A stretch of DNA of 26,719 nucleotides from UBA4055 sp036721445. GTDB lineage: Bacteria; UBA4055. Under the pieces are notes generated by a model that was given only the letters and a program-made list of their open reading frames with translations, was not told the DNA's origin and did not search any database. This document shows, one piece after another, positions 7,619-17,200 of this stretch; position 1 is the first letter of the stretch, and each line of letters opens with the position of its first letter. Made by a program: the position numbers and the translations under genes. Location of the stretch: NCBI GenBank assembly GCA_036721445.1, contig DAIMKZ010000023.1, forward strand, positions 1 to 26,719, given 5' to 3'.

Positions 7619-8536
7619 ATGGCAGAATTATCAGTGAACATAGGCGGAGGAATCACTCTTAAAAATCCGGTGATGACAGCATCAGGGACTTTCGGGTACG
7701 GTGAGGAATTTGCCGAACTGTACGACCTTTCCGCGCTTGGAGGGATCGTGACGAAGGCGATAACCCCGGAGGTCAGGATAGGAAATCTGATGCCGAGGAT
7801 AGCGGAGACGGAATTCGGGATGCTCAACTCGATCGGGCTTGCGAATGTGGGGCTAGATGAATTTCTCGAAAAGAAAATACCTGTGATCAGAACTTTGAAC
7901 ACCGTCGTAATAGTGAATGTCGCAGGAAAAGAGCTGAAGGATTATGTTAAAGTAGCCGAAGCTCTCGACGGAATAGACTGCATCGACGGCATCGAGGTGA
8001 ACATTTCCTGTCCGAACGTCAAAGAGGGCGGAGTGGCTTTCGGGACGGACCCGAAGGTGGCCGCGGAGGTGACGAGAGAGGTCAGAAAAGTATATAAGAA
8101 GCACATGATGGTCAAACTTTCTCCGAACGTCACAGACATTACCGCGATCGCGAAGGCGGCTGAAGGCGAAGGAGCAGATTCGCTCTCGCTCATCAACACG
8201 CTCTTCGGTATGGCGATCGACCTGAAAACGTTCAAGCCTAAGATCAAATCGGTCGTCGCCGGATACAGCGGGCCGGCTATAAAACCGGTTGCGCTCCAGG
8301 CCGTTTACAAATGTTCGAAAGCGGTAAAGATCCCGCTGATCGGAATGGGCGGAATATATACAGCCGAAGACGTGATCGAGTTCCTTCTCGCCGGAGCTAC
8401 TGCTGTTCAGGTCGGAACGGCGAATTTCACTAACCCTCTTTCGGCGAAGACCATAGCTGAAGGAGTGAGAAAATTTATTGAAGAAAGAAACATCTCAGAT
8501 ATAAAAAGCCTCATCGGAGGAATGATAATTGACTAA
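7619..8536 (+). CDS. pyrD: Dihydroorotate dehydrogenase, class 1B catalytic subunit (PyrD)
   Basis: FMN enzyme of de novo pyrimidine synthesis that oxidises dihydroorotate to orotate. The 305-residue product begins with the family's LSVNIGGGITLKNPVMTASG (4-23). It carries NISCPNVKEGG (128-138), whose Cys131 is the catalytic base of class 1 enzymes, then FGTDP, VKLSPNVTDI, INTLFGMAID and the phosphate-binding GMGGI...GATAVQVGT region. The sequence points to class 1B, which normally pairs with the iron-sulfur/FAD subunit PyrK to reduce NAD; no pyrK is in the window. An ATG at 7604 is also in frame; I prefer 7619 because homologues start there and GGAA lies upstream. Its end overlaps purM by 8 bases. 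Confidence 0.95.
   Translation: MAELSVNIGGGITLKNPVMTASGTFGYGEEFAELYDLSALGGIVTKAITPEVRIGNLMPRIAETEFGMLNSIGLANVGLDEFLEKKIPVIRTLNTVVIVNVAGKELKDYVKVAEALDGIDCIDGIEVNISCPNVKEGGVAFGTDPKVAAEVTREVRKVYKKHMMVKLSPNVTDITAIAKAAEGEGADSLSLINTLFGMAIDLKTFKPKIKSVVAGYSGPAIKPVALQAVYKCSKAVKIPLIGMGGIYTAEDVIEFLLAGATAVQVGTANFTNPLSAKTIAEGVRKFIEERNISDIKSLIGGMIID
8516..8520 (+). promoter_or_regulatory. Shine-Dalgarno deciding the purM TTG start
   Basis: GGAGG lies eight bases before TTG 8529, inside the last codons of pyrD. The nearby ATG at 8522 is in the pyrD frame, so the ribosome-binding site supports TTG as the purM start. Confidence 0.7.
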
Positions 8537-9719
8537 TTATGACGACAGATATCTGAAAAGAGGCGTGAGCGCCTCAAAATCCGAGGTCCACGACGCGATA
8601 AAGAATGCGGACAGGGGTCTTTTTCCCGGAGCGTTCTGCAAGATCATCGAAGATGTTCTGGGCGGAGATGACGACTACTGCAACATCATGCATGCCGACG
8701 GCGCGGGAACAAAATCATCGCTGGCCTATATCTACTACAGGGAGACCGGCGATATCAGCGTGTTCCGCGGAATAGCCCAGGACTCTCTGGTCATGAACGT
8801 TGACGATGTGATAGCAGCGGGAGCCGTATCGAACATGCTGTTCTCGAACACGATAGGACGGAACAAGCATCTTGTTCCCGGAGAAGTGATAAAAGAGATC
8901 ATCGCCGGCTACGAAGAAATGATAACGATGCTTAACGAAAACGGCGTCGGCATCCGGTCATGCGGCGGCGAGACCGCCGATGTGGGCGATCTGGTCAAGA
9001 CCGTCATCGCCGATTCCACCATAGCGGTCAGGATGCGGCGGGCTGATGTGATCGACAACTCGAACATTGCGCCCGAGGATGTGATAGTGGCTCTCGCCAG
9101 CCACGGTCAGGCATCATATGAGAACAGCTATAACGCCGGAATGGGCTCGAACGGACTGACCTCCGCAAGACACGATGTATTCACTAAAATATATATGGAT
9201 AAATACCCTGAGTCATTCGCCGACAAGACCCCCGCAGACTATGTTTACTGCGGCAAGTATAAACTGACAGACGATTTAGGGCACGGCGGGCTGACCGTGG
9301 GGCAGGCCGTCCTTTCGCCCACCAGAACCTATGCGCCGGTGATGAAGAAGGTCTTTGACGAGATCGGAAGAAAGAACATACACGGCATAGTTCACAATTC
9401 AGGCGGCGGACAGGTCAAGTGCAGGAGCTTCGGCAGGGGCGTGATCTATGTCAAGGATTCGATGATGGACATTCCTCCGCTGTTCGAGCTGATCAGATCG
9501 TCGTCCGCAACCGGCTACCCCGAAATGTATCAGGTCTTCAATATGGGATCCCGTATGGAGATCATACTGCCTGAAAAATATGCGGAAGAAGTAATGTCGG
9601 CCGCAGGATCGTTCAACATCGACTCTAAAGTAATAGGTTATGTAGATAAAAATCCGGACAGTAATGAAAGCAACAGGGTGATAATCACTGCGCCTGACGG
9701 AAGAAAGATCGAATATTAG
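8529..9719 (+). CDS. purM: Phosphoribosylformylglycinamidine cyclo-ligase PurM (AIR synthase), Bacteroidetes-type
   Basis: ATP-dependent enzyme of purine synthesis that closes the imidazole ring of FGAM to give AIR. At 396 residues it is longer than the E. coli-type enzyme (about 345) and resembles the Bacteroidetes form. Conserved stretches are RYLKRGVSASKSEVHDAIKN, HADGAGTKSSLAYIYYRETG, GETADVGDLVKTV, GMGSNGLTSARHDVF, VLSPTRTYAPVMKK and VFNMGSRMEI, each close to Bacteroidetes PurM. The start is TTG, overlapping pyrD by 8 bases and supported by GGAGG. Cytoplasmic; no other pur gene is adjacent, so this is a dispersed rather than clustered purine pathway. Confidence 0.9.
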   Translation: MTNYDDRYLKRGVSASKSEVHDAIKNADRGLFPGAFCKIIEDVLGGDDDYCNIMHADGAGTKSSLAYIYYRETGDISVFRGIAQDSLVMNVDDVIAAGAVSNMLFSNTIGRNKHLVPGEVIKEIIAGYEEMITMLNENGVGIRSCGGETADVGDLVKTVIADSTIAVRMRRADVIDNSNIAPEDVIVALASHGQASYENSYNAGMGSNGLTSARHDVFTKIYMDKYPESFADKTPADYVYCGKYKLTDDLGHGGLTVGQAVLSPTRTYAPVMKKVFDEIGRKNIHGIVHNSGGGQVKCRSFGRGVIYVKDSMMDIPPLFELIRSSSATGYPEMYQVFNMGSRMEIILPEKYAEEVMSAAGSFNIDSKVIGYVDKNPDSNESNRVIITAPDGRKIEY

Positions 9720-9725
9720 GGATTT

Positions 9726-10313
9726 ATGCACATAAACGAAAGGAACATAATTTTAGCATCGAAGTCGCCCCGGAGAAAAGAACTTCTTGAGAATATCGGG
9801 ATCAAATTTTCCGTAAAACCCGCGGAGATAGAGGAAATTCACAGAGGAGCTGAGAGTTTCGGCGACATCGTTATCGACCTGGCAGAGCAGAAAGGCGAAG
9901 CCGTAAAGGCGCTCATGTTCCACGAAAGGCTCATAATAGCTTCCGATACGATCGTTGTAATAAACGGTCGGATATTGAATAAACCTGATGACAGGGACCA
10001 TGCATTCGAAATGCTGAGGACTTTAAGCGGAAATGTTCACAGCGTATTCACTTCGCTCTATGTTTCAGACGCCTACAAGAACACCGTTGTAAAGGAGTTT
10101 ACCGAAACGAAAGTGGAGTTCTTCCGAATGACAGACGGACAGATAAACGCATATCTTGATACTCACGAACCTTTCGACAAGGCGGGAGCGTACGGCATTC
10201 AGGGCTACGGCTCAAAGTTCATTAAAAAGATCGACGGATGTTTCTTTTCAGTAATGGGATTTCCCGTTCCGCTTTTTTCTCAAAAAATGTACGAACAGGG
10301 GTATGCACTATGA
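9726..10313 (+). CDS. maf: Maf family nucleotide pyrophosphatase (YhdE-like, dTTP/UTP type)
   Basis: A 195-residue house-cleaning enzyme that hydrolyses non-canonical or excess nucleoside triphosphates to monophosphates, once described as a septum formation inhibitor. LASKSPRRKELLENIGI (10-26) is the P-loop-like Maf signature, ASDTIV (72-77) carries the catalytic Asp74, and DKAGAYGIQG near the C-terminal third is characteristic of the YhdE dTTP/UTP pyrophosphatase branch. It follows purM by 6 bases and overlaps the next gene by ATGA, so it sits within the operon. Neighbouring nucleotide-synthesis genes fit a nucleotide-pool role. Confidence 0.93.
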   Translation: MHINERNIILASKSPRRKELLENIGIKFSVKPAEIEEIHRGAESFGDIVIDLAEQKGEAVKALMFHERLIIASDTIVVINGRILNKPDDRDHAFEMLRTLSGNVHSVFTSLYVSDAYKNTVVKEFTETKVEFFRMTDGQINAYLDTHEPFDKAGAYGIQGYGSKFIKKIDGCFFSVMGFPVPLFSQKMYEQGYAL

Positions 10314-11536
10314 TGAAACATTTCTTGCTTGTCCTTCTTATCGGTCTGTCAGTTTTGAAGTCTCAGGATATAGAATTTAAAGATAAGATCATAACCATGA
10401 AATGTACCGGAATATCTTTCATGGGTTCGGGCATTACAGTTGACGATGCAAAAAAATTCGCGGTCAACGACGCAAAGAGAAACGCTCTGGAAAAGGCCGG
10501 CACCTATCTTGAGTCCCGCATGGAGTTAAAAGACCATACGGTCACAAAGGACGAGATCGAGACCTATACGGCGGGAATACTGAAAACCGAAATAATCTCA
10601 GCGGAGAACAAACTGGTCGAAGGCACTTTTGCCGTCGAGGTGGTGATTGAGGCTAAGATCGATACGAAATTTCTGGAAGACAGGCTGAACAGAGTACAGG
10701 ATGACGCGCAGTTGAGAAAGATGCTCGAGGAGCAGAAAAAGCTGAACGACAAACTTACAAAGGAAATATCAGATCTGAGGAAGACAAAAAGCGGCAAGGC
10801 TGAAAAGAGCCGGAACATCGCGAGATCTTTGGAGGCCTCCGACTGGTTCGACAAGGGATTTAAATCCCAGGAAGCCGGAAAATACATTGACGCCCTGGTC
10901 CACTACGGAAAAGCTATCCAGCTTGACCCTAAAATAGCCCAGATATACAATAACAGAGGTCTTGTATATTATTTTATGGAAGATTTTGCCAATGCAGAGA
11001 GTAATTTCGATAAAGCGCTCGAGCTCGATCCCGGACTTGCAATGGCCTACAACAACAAGGCTGTATTAAGCTACGAGAGAAGAGACTTTACAGGTGCGAT
11101 AGCGTATTTCAATCAGGTGCTCTCAATTGACCCGAAACTTGAGCAAACCTATTTTAACAGGGCTTTCGCATATCACAAGATCGGGAGCAGCGAATTATGC
11201 ATAAAGGACCTTGAAGAGTATCTGAGACTGGCCGGGAACAGGAACGGCGACGAGAACAGGATAAAGAATTTTATTAAAGACTTAAAGGAACCCAAACCGG
11301 TCGAGGTCGAGCCTGTTTACTGCAAAGTTCCGGATCTTTATTACTCGAGCCCGGTCACCGCTGAAAGAAAGCTGAAGGAAGCCGGACTGATACTTGGAGT
11401 GACACACAGAATTACTGATATTGATAAAGGTTTCGACAGGGTGATAGGCCAGTCTGTTCCGGCGGGGAATGAACTTGAAGCAGGATCAGCAGTTGATATT
11501 ACCGTTAATGTTGAAGCCGAAGATGAAGGATGGTAG
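10310..11536 (+). CDS. Exported TPR protein with C-terminal PASTA domain
   Basis: A 408-residue exported protein of unknown function. It has a signal peptide at about 1-18. An alpha/beta domain at about 20-120 (CTGISFMGSG, then AKKFAVNDAKRNALEKAGTY) resembles the LPP20/FlgT N-terminal type of periplasmic domain. A charged coiled coil follows at about 122-162, then four TPR-like repeats at about 174-309 (for example KAIQLDPKIAQIYNNRGLVYY), and one PASTA domain at about 336-403 ending EAEDEGW. PASTA usually binds peptidoglycan or muropeptides, so I infer a periplasmic, wall-associated scaffold. I chose ATG 10310 (overlap ATGA with maf) because AGGGG lies eight bases ahead; the frame opens further upstream without support. 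Its PASTA domain is paralogous to the last one of the protein at 17996-18820. Confidence 0.85.
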   Translation: MMKHFLLVLLIGLSVLKSQDIEFKDKIITMKCTGISFMGSGITVDDAKKFAVNDAKRNALEKAGTYLESRMELKDHTVTKDEIETYTAGILKTEIISAENKLVEGTFAVEVVIEAKIDTKFLEDRLNRVQDDAQLRKMLEEQKKLNDKLTKEISDLRKTKSGKAEKSRNIARSLEASDWFDKGFKSQEAGKYIDALVHYGKAIQLDPKIAQIYNNRGLVYYFMEDFANAESNFDKALELDPGLAMAYNNKAVLSYERRDFTGAIAYFNQVLSIDPKLEQTYFNRAFAYHKIGSSELCIKDLEEYLRLAGNRNGDENRIKNFIKDLKEPKPVEVEPVYCKVPDLYYSSPVTAERKLKEAGLILGVTHRITDIDKGFDRVIGQSVPAGNELEAGSAVDITVNVEAEDEGW

Positions 11537-11549
11537 AAGGGAGGAAGGA

Positions 11550-12065
11550 ATGATATGCGGCTACAAAGGATTCAAACCTGAAATAGACGAAAGCGTTTTC
11601 GTGGCGCCTTCCGCCGATGTTATAGGCAGAGTGAAGATCGGGAAGAACTCGAGCGTCTGGTTCAACGCGACCGTGCGCGCGGACGAGGACGATGTGATAA
11701 TCGGTGAAAATTCGAACATACAGGATAACTGCTGCCTGCACCAGACGAAAGGCTATCCTCTCGTGATAGGTAATAATGTGATTGTCGGCCACAGCGTGAC
11801 CCTCCACGGGTGCAGGATAGGCGATAACACGCTTATCGGCATGGGCGCGACCGTGCTTGACGACGCTAAGATCGGCAGATGCAGCATAGTCGCCGCCGGA
11901 TCGGTCGTGCTTGAACACAAGAGCTTTCCGGATTTCTCTCTCATTGCGGGAGTGCCTGCTAAAGTGATAAAACAGCTTCCTGCCGATACGGAGGAAAAGT
12001 TCGCTCATCACGCCGAGAGTTATGTGAGGTACGCGAAAGAATACAAGAATGAAATGAATAAATAA
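11550..12065 (+). CDS. Gamma-carbonic anhydrase-like hexapeptide-repeat protein (YrdA/PaaY family)
   Basis: A 171-residue cytoplasmic left-handed beta-helix protein. Hexapeptide repeats run from about 19 to 145 (VAPSADVIGRVKIGKNSSVW, VIIGENSNIQDN, VIGNNVIVGH, IGDNTLIGMGA). Three histidines at the zinc-ligand positions are present: His64 in CCLHQT, His81 in VGHSV and His86 in TLHGC. The C-terminal helix ends SYVRYAKEYKNEM. Some relatives are active carbonic anhydrases while others act on thioesters or have no known activity, so the reaction is uncertain. ATG 11550 is preferred over an upstream in-frame codon inside the TPR-PASTA gene, because GGAGG is at 11540-11544 and homology starts here. 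Confidence 0.92.
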   Translation: MICGYKGFKPEIDESVFVAPSADVIGRVKIGKNSSVWFNATVRADEDDVIIGENSNIQDNCCLHQTKGYPLVIGNNVIVGHSVTLHGCRIGDNTLIGMGATVLDDAKIGRCSIVAAGSVVLEHKSFPDFSLIAGVPAKVIKQLPADTEEKFAHHAESYVRYAKEYKNEMNK

Positions 12066-12082
12066 CATAAACAGGAGAAACG

Positions 12083-14173
12083 ATGTTTTTTTCAAAAAAG
12101 ATGATGCTGGGGGGAAAGGAATTGGTCCTCGAATCCGGAAAAATGGCAAGACAGGCTAACGGCGCTGCCGTAGTAAAATACGGCGACAACATGCTGCTAG
12201 TTACGATCTGTGCGCAGAAAACACCCGCTGTGGGATTTGACTTCTTCCCGATGACGGTAGAGTACAAAGAAAAAATGTATGCGGCCGGTAAATTCCCCGG
12301 CGGATTTATAAAAAGAGAATCCAGACCTTCGAATAACGAGATACTCAGCGCAAGGATCATCGACAGGCCGATAAGACCTTTGTTCCCCGAAGGCTTTAAC
12401 AACGAAGTTCAGATCATGTGCAGCGTCCTTTCTTCGGACGGGGAGATCGCGATGGATGTTTTCGGTATAATCGGAACTTCTCTTGCCGTGAACCTCTCCG
12501 ACATACCTTTCTCGGAACCTGTCTCTGCTGTAAGAGTCGGCAGACTTAACGGAGAGTTCATTGCAAATCCTACAGTGAAGCAGATGAAAGAATGCGATAT
12601 CGAGCTTGTGATAAGCGGCGGTAAAGGATTTATTTCAATGGTCGAGGGAGAATCTAAAGAAGTAAGCGAGGACGATCTGCTTCAGGCTGTTCAGTTCGGC
12701 CAGAAGATAATTGATGAGATCTGCGATTTTCAGGCTGAGATAGTAAAGGAATTCGGAAAACCTAAATTCGAATATACCGTACCTGAAATATCAAAAGAAC
12801 TTATAGAAAAAGTGACTTCACTTTCTGAAACTAAGACCCATGAATTCACAAAGATCAAGATCAAGGAAGACAGGAACGAGGCAAGAAGACTTCTTTATGC
12901 GGATGTAGTTGATGCGCTCGAGGATGAATTCCCTGAGGACGAAAAGCATTTCGTTACGGTCATGCACGATCTGGAAAAAGATATCGTAAGAAAGAACATT
13001 ATAAAAAATCAGGTCAGGATCGACGGAAGGAAACCGGATCAGATAAGACAGATCACCTGCGAACTCGATATACTGCCCAGAGTTCACGGTTCTGCGCTTT
13101 TTACAAGAGGCGAAACCCAGAGTTTAGGCGTTTGTACTCTCGGCGGAGATTCCGACACTCAGACAGTCGAGAATATCTATGAAAATGAAGAACAGAAATT
13201 TTACCTTCACTATAATTTCCCGCCTTTTTCCGTAGGCGAAGTGAAAAGGATCACAGGCGTTTCTAGAAGAGAGATAGGCCACGGAAATCTTGCGGAAAGA
13301 TCTTTCAAACCCGTCCTGCCGGCGGAAGAGGACTTCCCCTACACGATCAGGCTGGTATCCGAGATACTTGAATCCAACGGATCGTCCTCAATGGCGTCCG
13401 TGTGTTCGAACTCCATGGCAATGATGGCTGCCGGAGTTCCTGTCAAAAAGCAGGTCGCCGGAATAGCTATGGGCCTTATAAAGGAAGGCGATGACGTCGT
13501 TATTCTTTCCGATATACTCGGAGATGAGGACCACCTTGGTGACATGGACTTCAAAGTTACCGGAACGGAAGACGGGATCTGCGCATATCAGATGGACATC
13601 AAGATACAGGGTATCTCGATCGACATTATGAAAAGAGCTCTTGAGCAGGCTAAACAGGGAAGAAAACACATTCTCGGAATTATGAACGGAGCGATATCCC
13701 AACCCAGGCCGGAGCTTTCCGAACACGCTCCGAGGATCCTTAACTTCAAGATCTCGCCTGACGAGATCGGACTTTTCGTGGGACCCGGAGGAAAGAACAT
13801 AAAGGGAATTATCGCCGAATTCGGTGTAAAGATCGACGTTGACGACAACGGTTTTATAAAGATACTTTCCGAAGGAGAGAACGGAGAAGCCGCTCTTAAA
13901 CATATAAAGGCTATGTTCGCGAAGCCTGAACCCGGTGAAATTTACGAAGGCGTAGTTAGAGGAGTTAAACCTTTCGGCGTCTTCGTGGAGATAATGCCCA
14001 GGATCGAAGGTCTCGTACATGTCTCCGAACTTTCACTCGAGAGAATAGATAATGTTGAAGCCCACTTCAAAATGGGTGACAAAATGAAAGTAAAATATAT
14101 CGGAACAGATAAGGAAGGCAGGATCAAGCTCGTAAGAAAAGAGCTTCTTAAAGCTGAGGCCGAAAAAAAATAA
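12083..14173 (+). CDS. pnp: Polyribonucleotide nucleotidyltransferase (PNPase)
   Basis: Phosphorolytic 3'-5' exoribonuclease that degrades RNA to nucleoside diphosphates and is usually part of the degradosome. The 696-residue protein has the full architecture: a first RNase PH domain (about 10-140, with FPGGFIKRESRPS at 71-83 and ARIIDRPIRPLFPEGF at 90-105), an alpha linker, a second catalytic RNase PH domain from about 310 (GDEDHLGDMDFKVTGTEDG near 479-497 holds the conserved aspartates), a KH domain with GPGGKNIKG near 567-575 and an S1 domain at about 616-690. AGGAG precedes ATG 12083. The commonly adjacent rpsO is not here; pnp instead sits between a hexapeptide protein and a cyclase gene, in the same apparent operon. 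Confidence 0.97.
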   Translation: MFFSKKMMLGGKELVLESGKMARQANGAAVVKYGDNMLLVTICAQKTPAVGFDFFPMTVEYKEKMYAAGKFPGGFIKRESRPSNNEILSARIIDRPIRPLFPEGFNNEVQIMCSVLSSDGEIAMDVFGIIGTSLAVNLSDIPFSEPVSAVRVGRLNGEFIANPTVKQMKECDIELVISGGKGFISMVEGESKEVSEDDLLQAVQFGQKIIDEICDFQAEIVKEFGKPKFEYTVPEISKELIEKVTSLSETKTHEFTKIKIKEDRNEARRLLYADVVDALEDEFPEDEKHFVTVMHDLEKDIVRKNIIKNQVRIDGRKPDQIRQITCELDILPRVHGSALFTRGETQSLGVCTLGGDSDTQTVENIYENEEQKFYLHYNFPPFSVGEVKRITGVSRREIGHGNLAERSFKPVLPAEEDFPYTIRLVSEILESNGSSSMASVCSNSMAMMAAGVPVKKQVAGIAMGLIKEGDDVVILSDILGDEDHLGDMDFKVTGTEDGICAYQMDIKIQGISIDIMKRALEQAKQGRKHILGIMNGAISQPRPELSEHAPRILNFKISPDEIGLFVGPGGKNIKGIIAEFGVKIDVDDNGFIKILSEGENGEAALKHIKAMFAKPEPGEIYEGVVRGVKPFGVFVEIMPRIEGLVHVSELSLERIDNVEAHFKMGDKMKVKYIGTDKEGRIKLVRKELLKAEAEKK

Positions 14174-14209
14174 GATCAATTCTCCGTATAAATTTAAGGC
14201 GGGACCGTA

Positions 14210-17200
14210 ATGGATGAACCGAATACTATAAGAAAACTTAGAGCAATAATGTTCTCCGACATCGTCGGGTACACTAAGATGATGCAGAACAACGAGTCTG
14301 AATCTCTTAAACTGCTCCAGAAGCATAAGGATATCGTGACAGAGATATCCGCCAAATACGGCGGAAAGATCATCAAGCATATCGGGGATGAGATACTGGT
14401 GGAGTCTGAAAGCGCTGTCATGCTCGTGTATTGCGCCAAGGAGCTTCAGAAGTATTTTGCCGACAGGAACGCTACAGTACCCAAATCCAGAGAGCTGTCA
14501 GTCAGGATAGGCATCCACATCGGAGATGTGATCATAAAGGATGACGACATCTTCGGCGACGGTGTAAATATAGCCTCAAGGATAAGGCCTCTGGCTCAGC
14601 CCGGCAGCATCGTGATCACTCATTCAGTTCTTATACTTCTCGGTAATCAGGACGATATTAAATGCGAACTTATCGGGAACAAAAGACTCAAGAACATTAA
14701 GGAAAAAGTTAAGGTATACCAGGTATTGACCGACGTCGAAGCGTCTCACTCTCCCGGAAGAAAATCCGCCGGCAGCAGAATGAATATCGATACTATGCTG
14801 AAATTAGTTCTTCCGGCATTCGGGACCGCTCTTTTTCTGATATTACTTGTATTCGTGTTCTTCTTCGATCATTTCACCGATTTCGAGGAAAACTATTTCC
14901 GGTCTGAATTTTCGGAAGCGAGAGAGATAACAAAAGATCTACGCAGCGAAAAAAATATTAAATCCAACTATTACAACATAATGTCTGCGGATACAGAGGA
15001 CGGCAAGGAACTTCTGTCTTATTACTCTGATATGTATTCAAAACAGCCGGATGATCCTAAAAAGGCATTCTATCTTGCGATGTCGTATTTCAGATTCCAT
15101 ACAGACAGAAATCAGCTTGACAGTTCTTACATTCTGATGAGAAAGGCCTATGACTCCGGTCTAAAAAGCATTTATTTTCATCTATTCAGGCTCGATCTGT
15201 ACAGTATGCTAAAAATTAGAACCGCATGCAGAAGAACTGCAGAAATTCTGGTGAAAGAATATCCCGGCGATCCGATGAGTTTCGTAAAGAGCGGAGAAGC
15301 GTATTTATCAGTACTTAAGGACAGGGATAAAGCTGCGGCGATGTACCGAAGAGCACTTGATATCTACCCTGAAACGGCCGCAGCGTACAATGGTCTTGCG
15401 CGGATCGAACTCTCACTTTCTAACATTCAGAGAGCAAAAGCACTTTCAGATTCGGCTCTTATGATAAATGAGGAAGCTCCTAATTCGGCTGATACCGCAA
15501 TTGAGATAAGGAAGGGCCTTTCAGATTTTTCTGGGGCGAGAGATATACTGCAGAAACTGCCGGAAGGTTCTGTCCGGAAGTATACAGAATCGGCTAATGT
15601 GTGCCTTCTTGAGAATGATCCGTCTTCAGCTCTGGGTTACATCAACAGCGGCCTTGAGACGTTCCCGAACAGGATAGAACTGGTAAAACTGCAGAGAGAT
15701 ATACAGAAAATGATACTGATATCTGACTCGATCCAGCAGAAAGAAAATTCTCTTTCAAGAGTTAAGAACAAGTGGTACAGTTCGTGGGATGAAGCCGGAC
15801 AGGCTTCTTTAAAAGAGCAGAAGCCGCTTATTGTAGCCGCTCTCGACGGACAGGAACTCCGCTCAAAGTATTTAGAGCATACTCTTCTTCACCAGAATGT
15901 TATAAGGGAAACCGGCGATGTAGTTCTCCTGAAGCTTTCCAGACATAAGGATGCAGAGCTGCTTAAAACACTCGGTATCGATGTGTTTCCTTCACTTGTC
16001 TGGGTCGATCAGAATAAAGATGAGGTAAAATCCTTTAAGAACGTTTTGGGAAATGTGACTGATCCTGGCGTAATTGTATCTTTTATCAAGGAATCCGTAC
16101 TTCTTAACAAAAGAATGCTGTCAATGGTCAGGGAAACGGAAGCAAATAAAGTCAAGAACGCAAGGGACTTTTCTCATGCTGAGGAGCTTGCCCTAGAATA
16201 TGAAATGCCTGTAATAGTAGTAATGTCGGATTCAAGGTCTCAGGATTCGCAGAACTATTTGAAGCATACGATATTTAATCCCGCATTCATGAAGAACTAC
16301 AGGAATATGATCTTCCTTTCGGTCGACGAAGCTGAAAGGTCGGAGTTGCCGAAAAAATTCGGCATCAGAAGCTTTCCTGCCGTTCTATTCTTTGATGAAG
16401 ACATAAATCTGATCTCAATAAAATACGGTGTTCTGCCCCAGAAAGTACTTGAGCAGGAGATAACAAAAGTCAAACTATTCAGAAAAAGAAGGGACATTCT
16501 CAAAGAAGAGATAAACTGGATATACAATACAAAAGAAGCTGTTTCATACTCACAGTCCCTCTCAAAACCCGTTCTGGCGTACCTCTCCGATCCTGATGTT
16601 ACGGGCTATAACCCTGACGAGAAAGTGTTCGAAGATTATACGATAATAAAGAAGATCAATTCTGATTATATACCTCTTTTCATAAGAAAAGGCTCAGAAG
16701 GATACAGCCAGTATTTCAAAGATATCTCATCTCCACGAATCGCTGTGATGAATTCTTTCGGCGATGTTCTCTACGACTTTCATATTCCTTCGGAAAGCGA
16801 AATCCTGTCTGCGTTTCTGGATATAAAGACAATGTCCGAGCTGTATATCGGACTGGGTTCAAATGAATTCAATAATTTCATCAGGCGTTATGAAACATAC
16901 CGCTCGCTTCTGGAAAACAGAATGAAAATATCGGCTGAAAGTGAACTTGTAAAGTTTATAACAAACTACCCGTCTTTCCCGTACTCGCTCATAGACCTCG
17001 GGGAACTGTTTTTAACAAAGAACGATTTTTCAAAATCCGGTCATTATCTCAGGTTCCTCGAGAGTAAAAGTTTCAATATTTCAGAGAAATTCCTACAGAT
17101 ACTGATCTCGAGCTATATGCTTTATGACGACATATTCAGACTTAATGAGTTCATGGATATCCTTGAAGAGAAAACTAAAAATGACAAATCGGGGTCTTCT

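Noticed and set aside
11505..12149. A 214-codon minus-strand frame opposite the hexapeptide protein
   Set aside because: Low-complexity antisense reading of a gene with intact zinc-site histidines; no supporting start site.
13388..14020. A 210-codon minus-strand frame within pnp
   Set aside because: It is a shadow of the strongly conserved PNPase KH/S1 coding region, with no independent motif or start signal.
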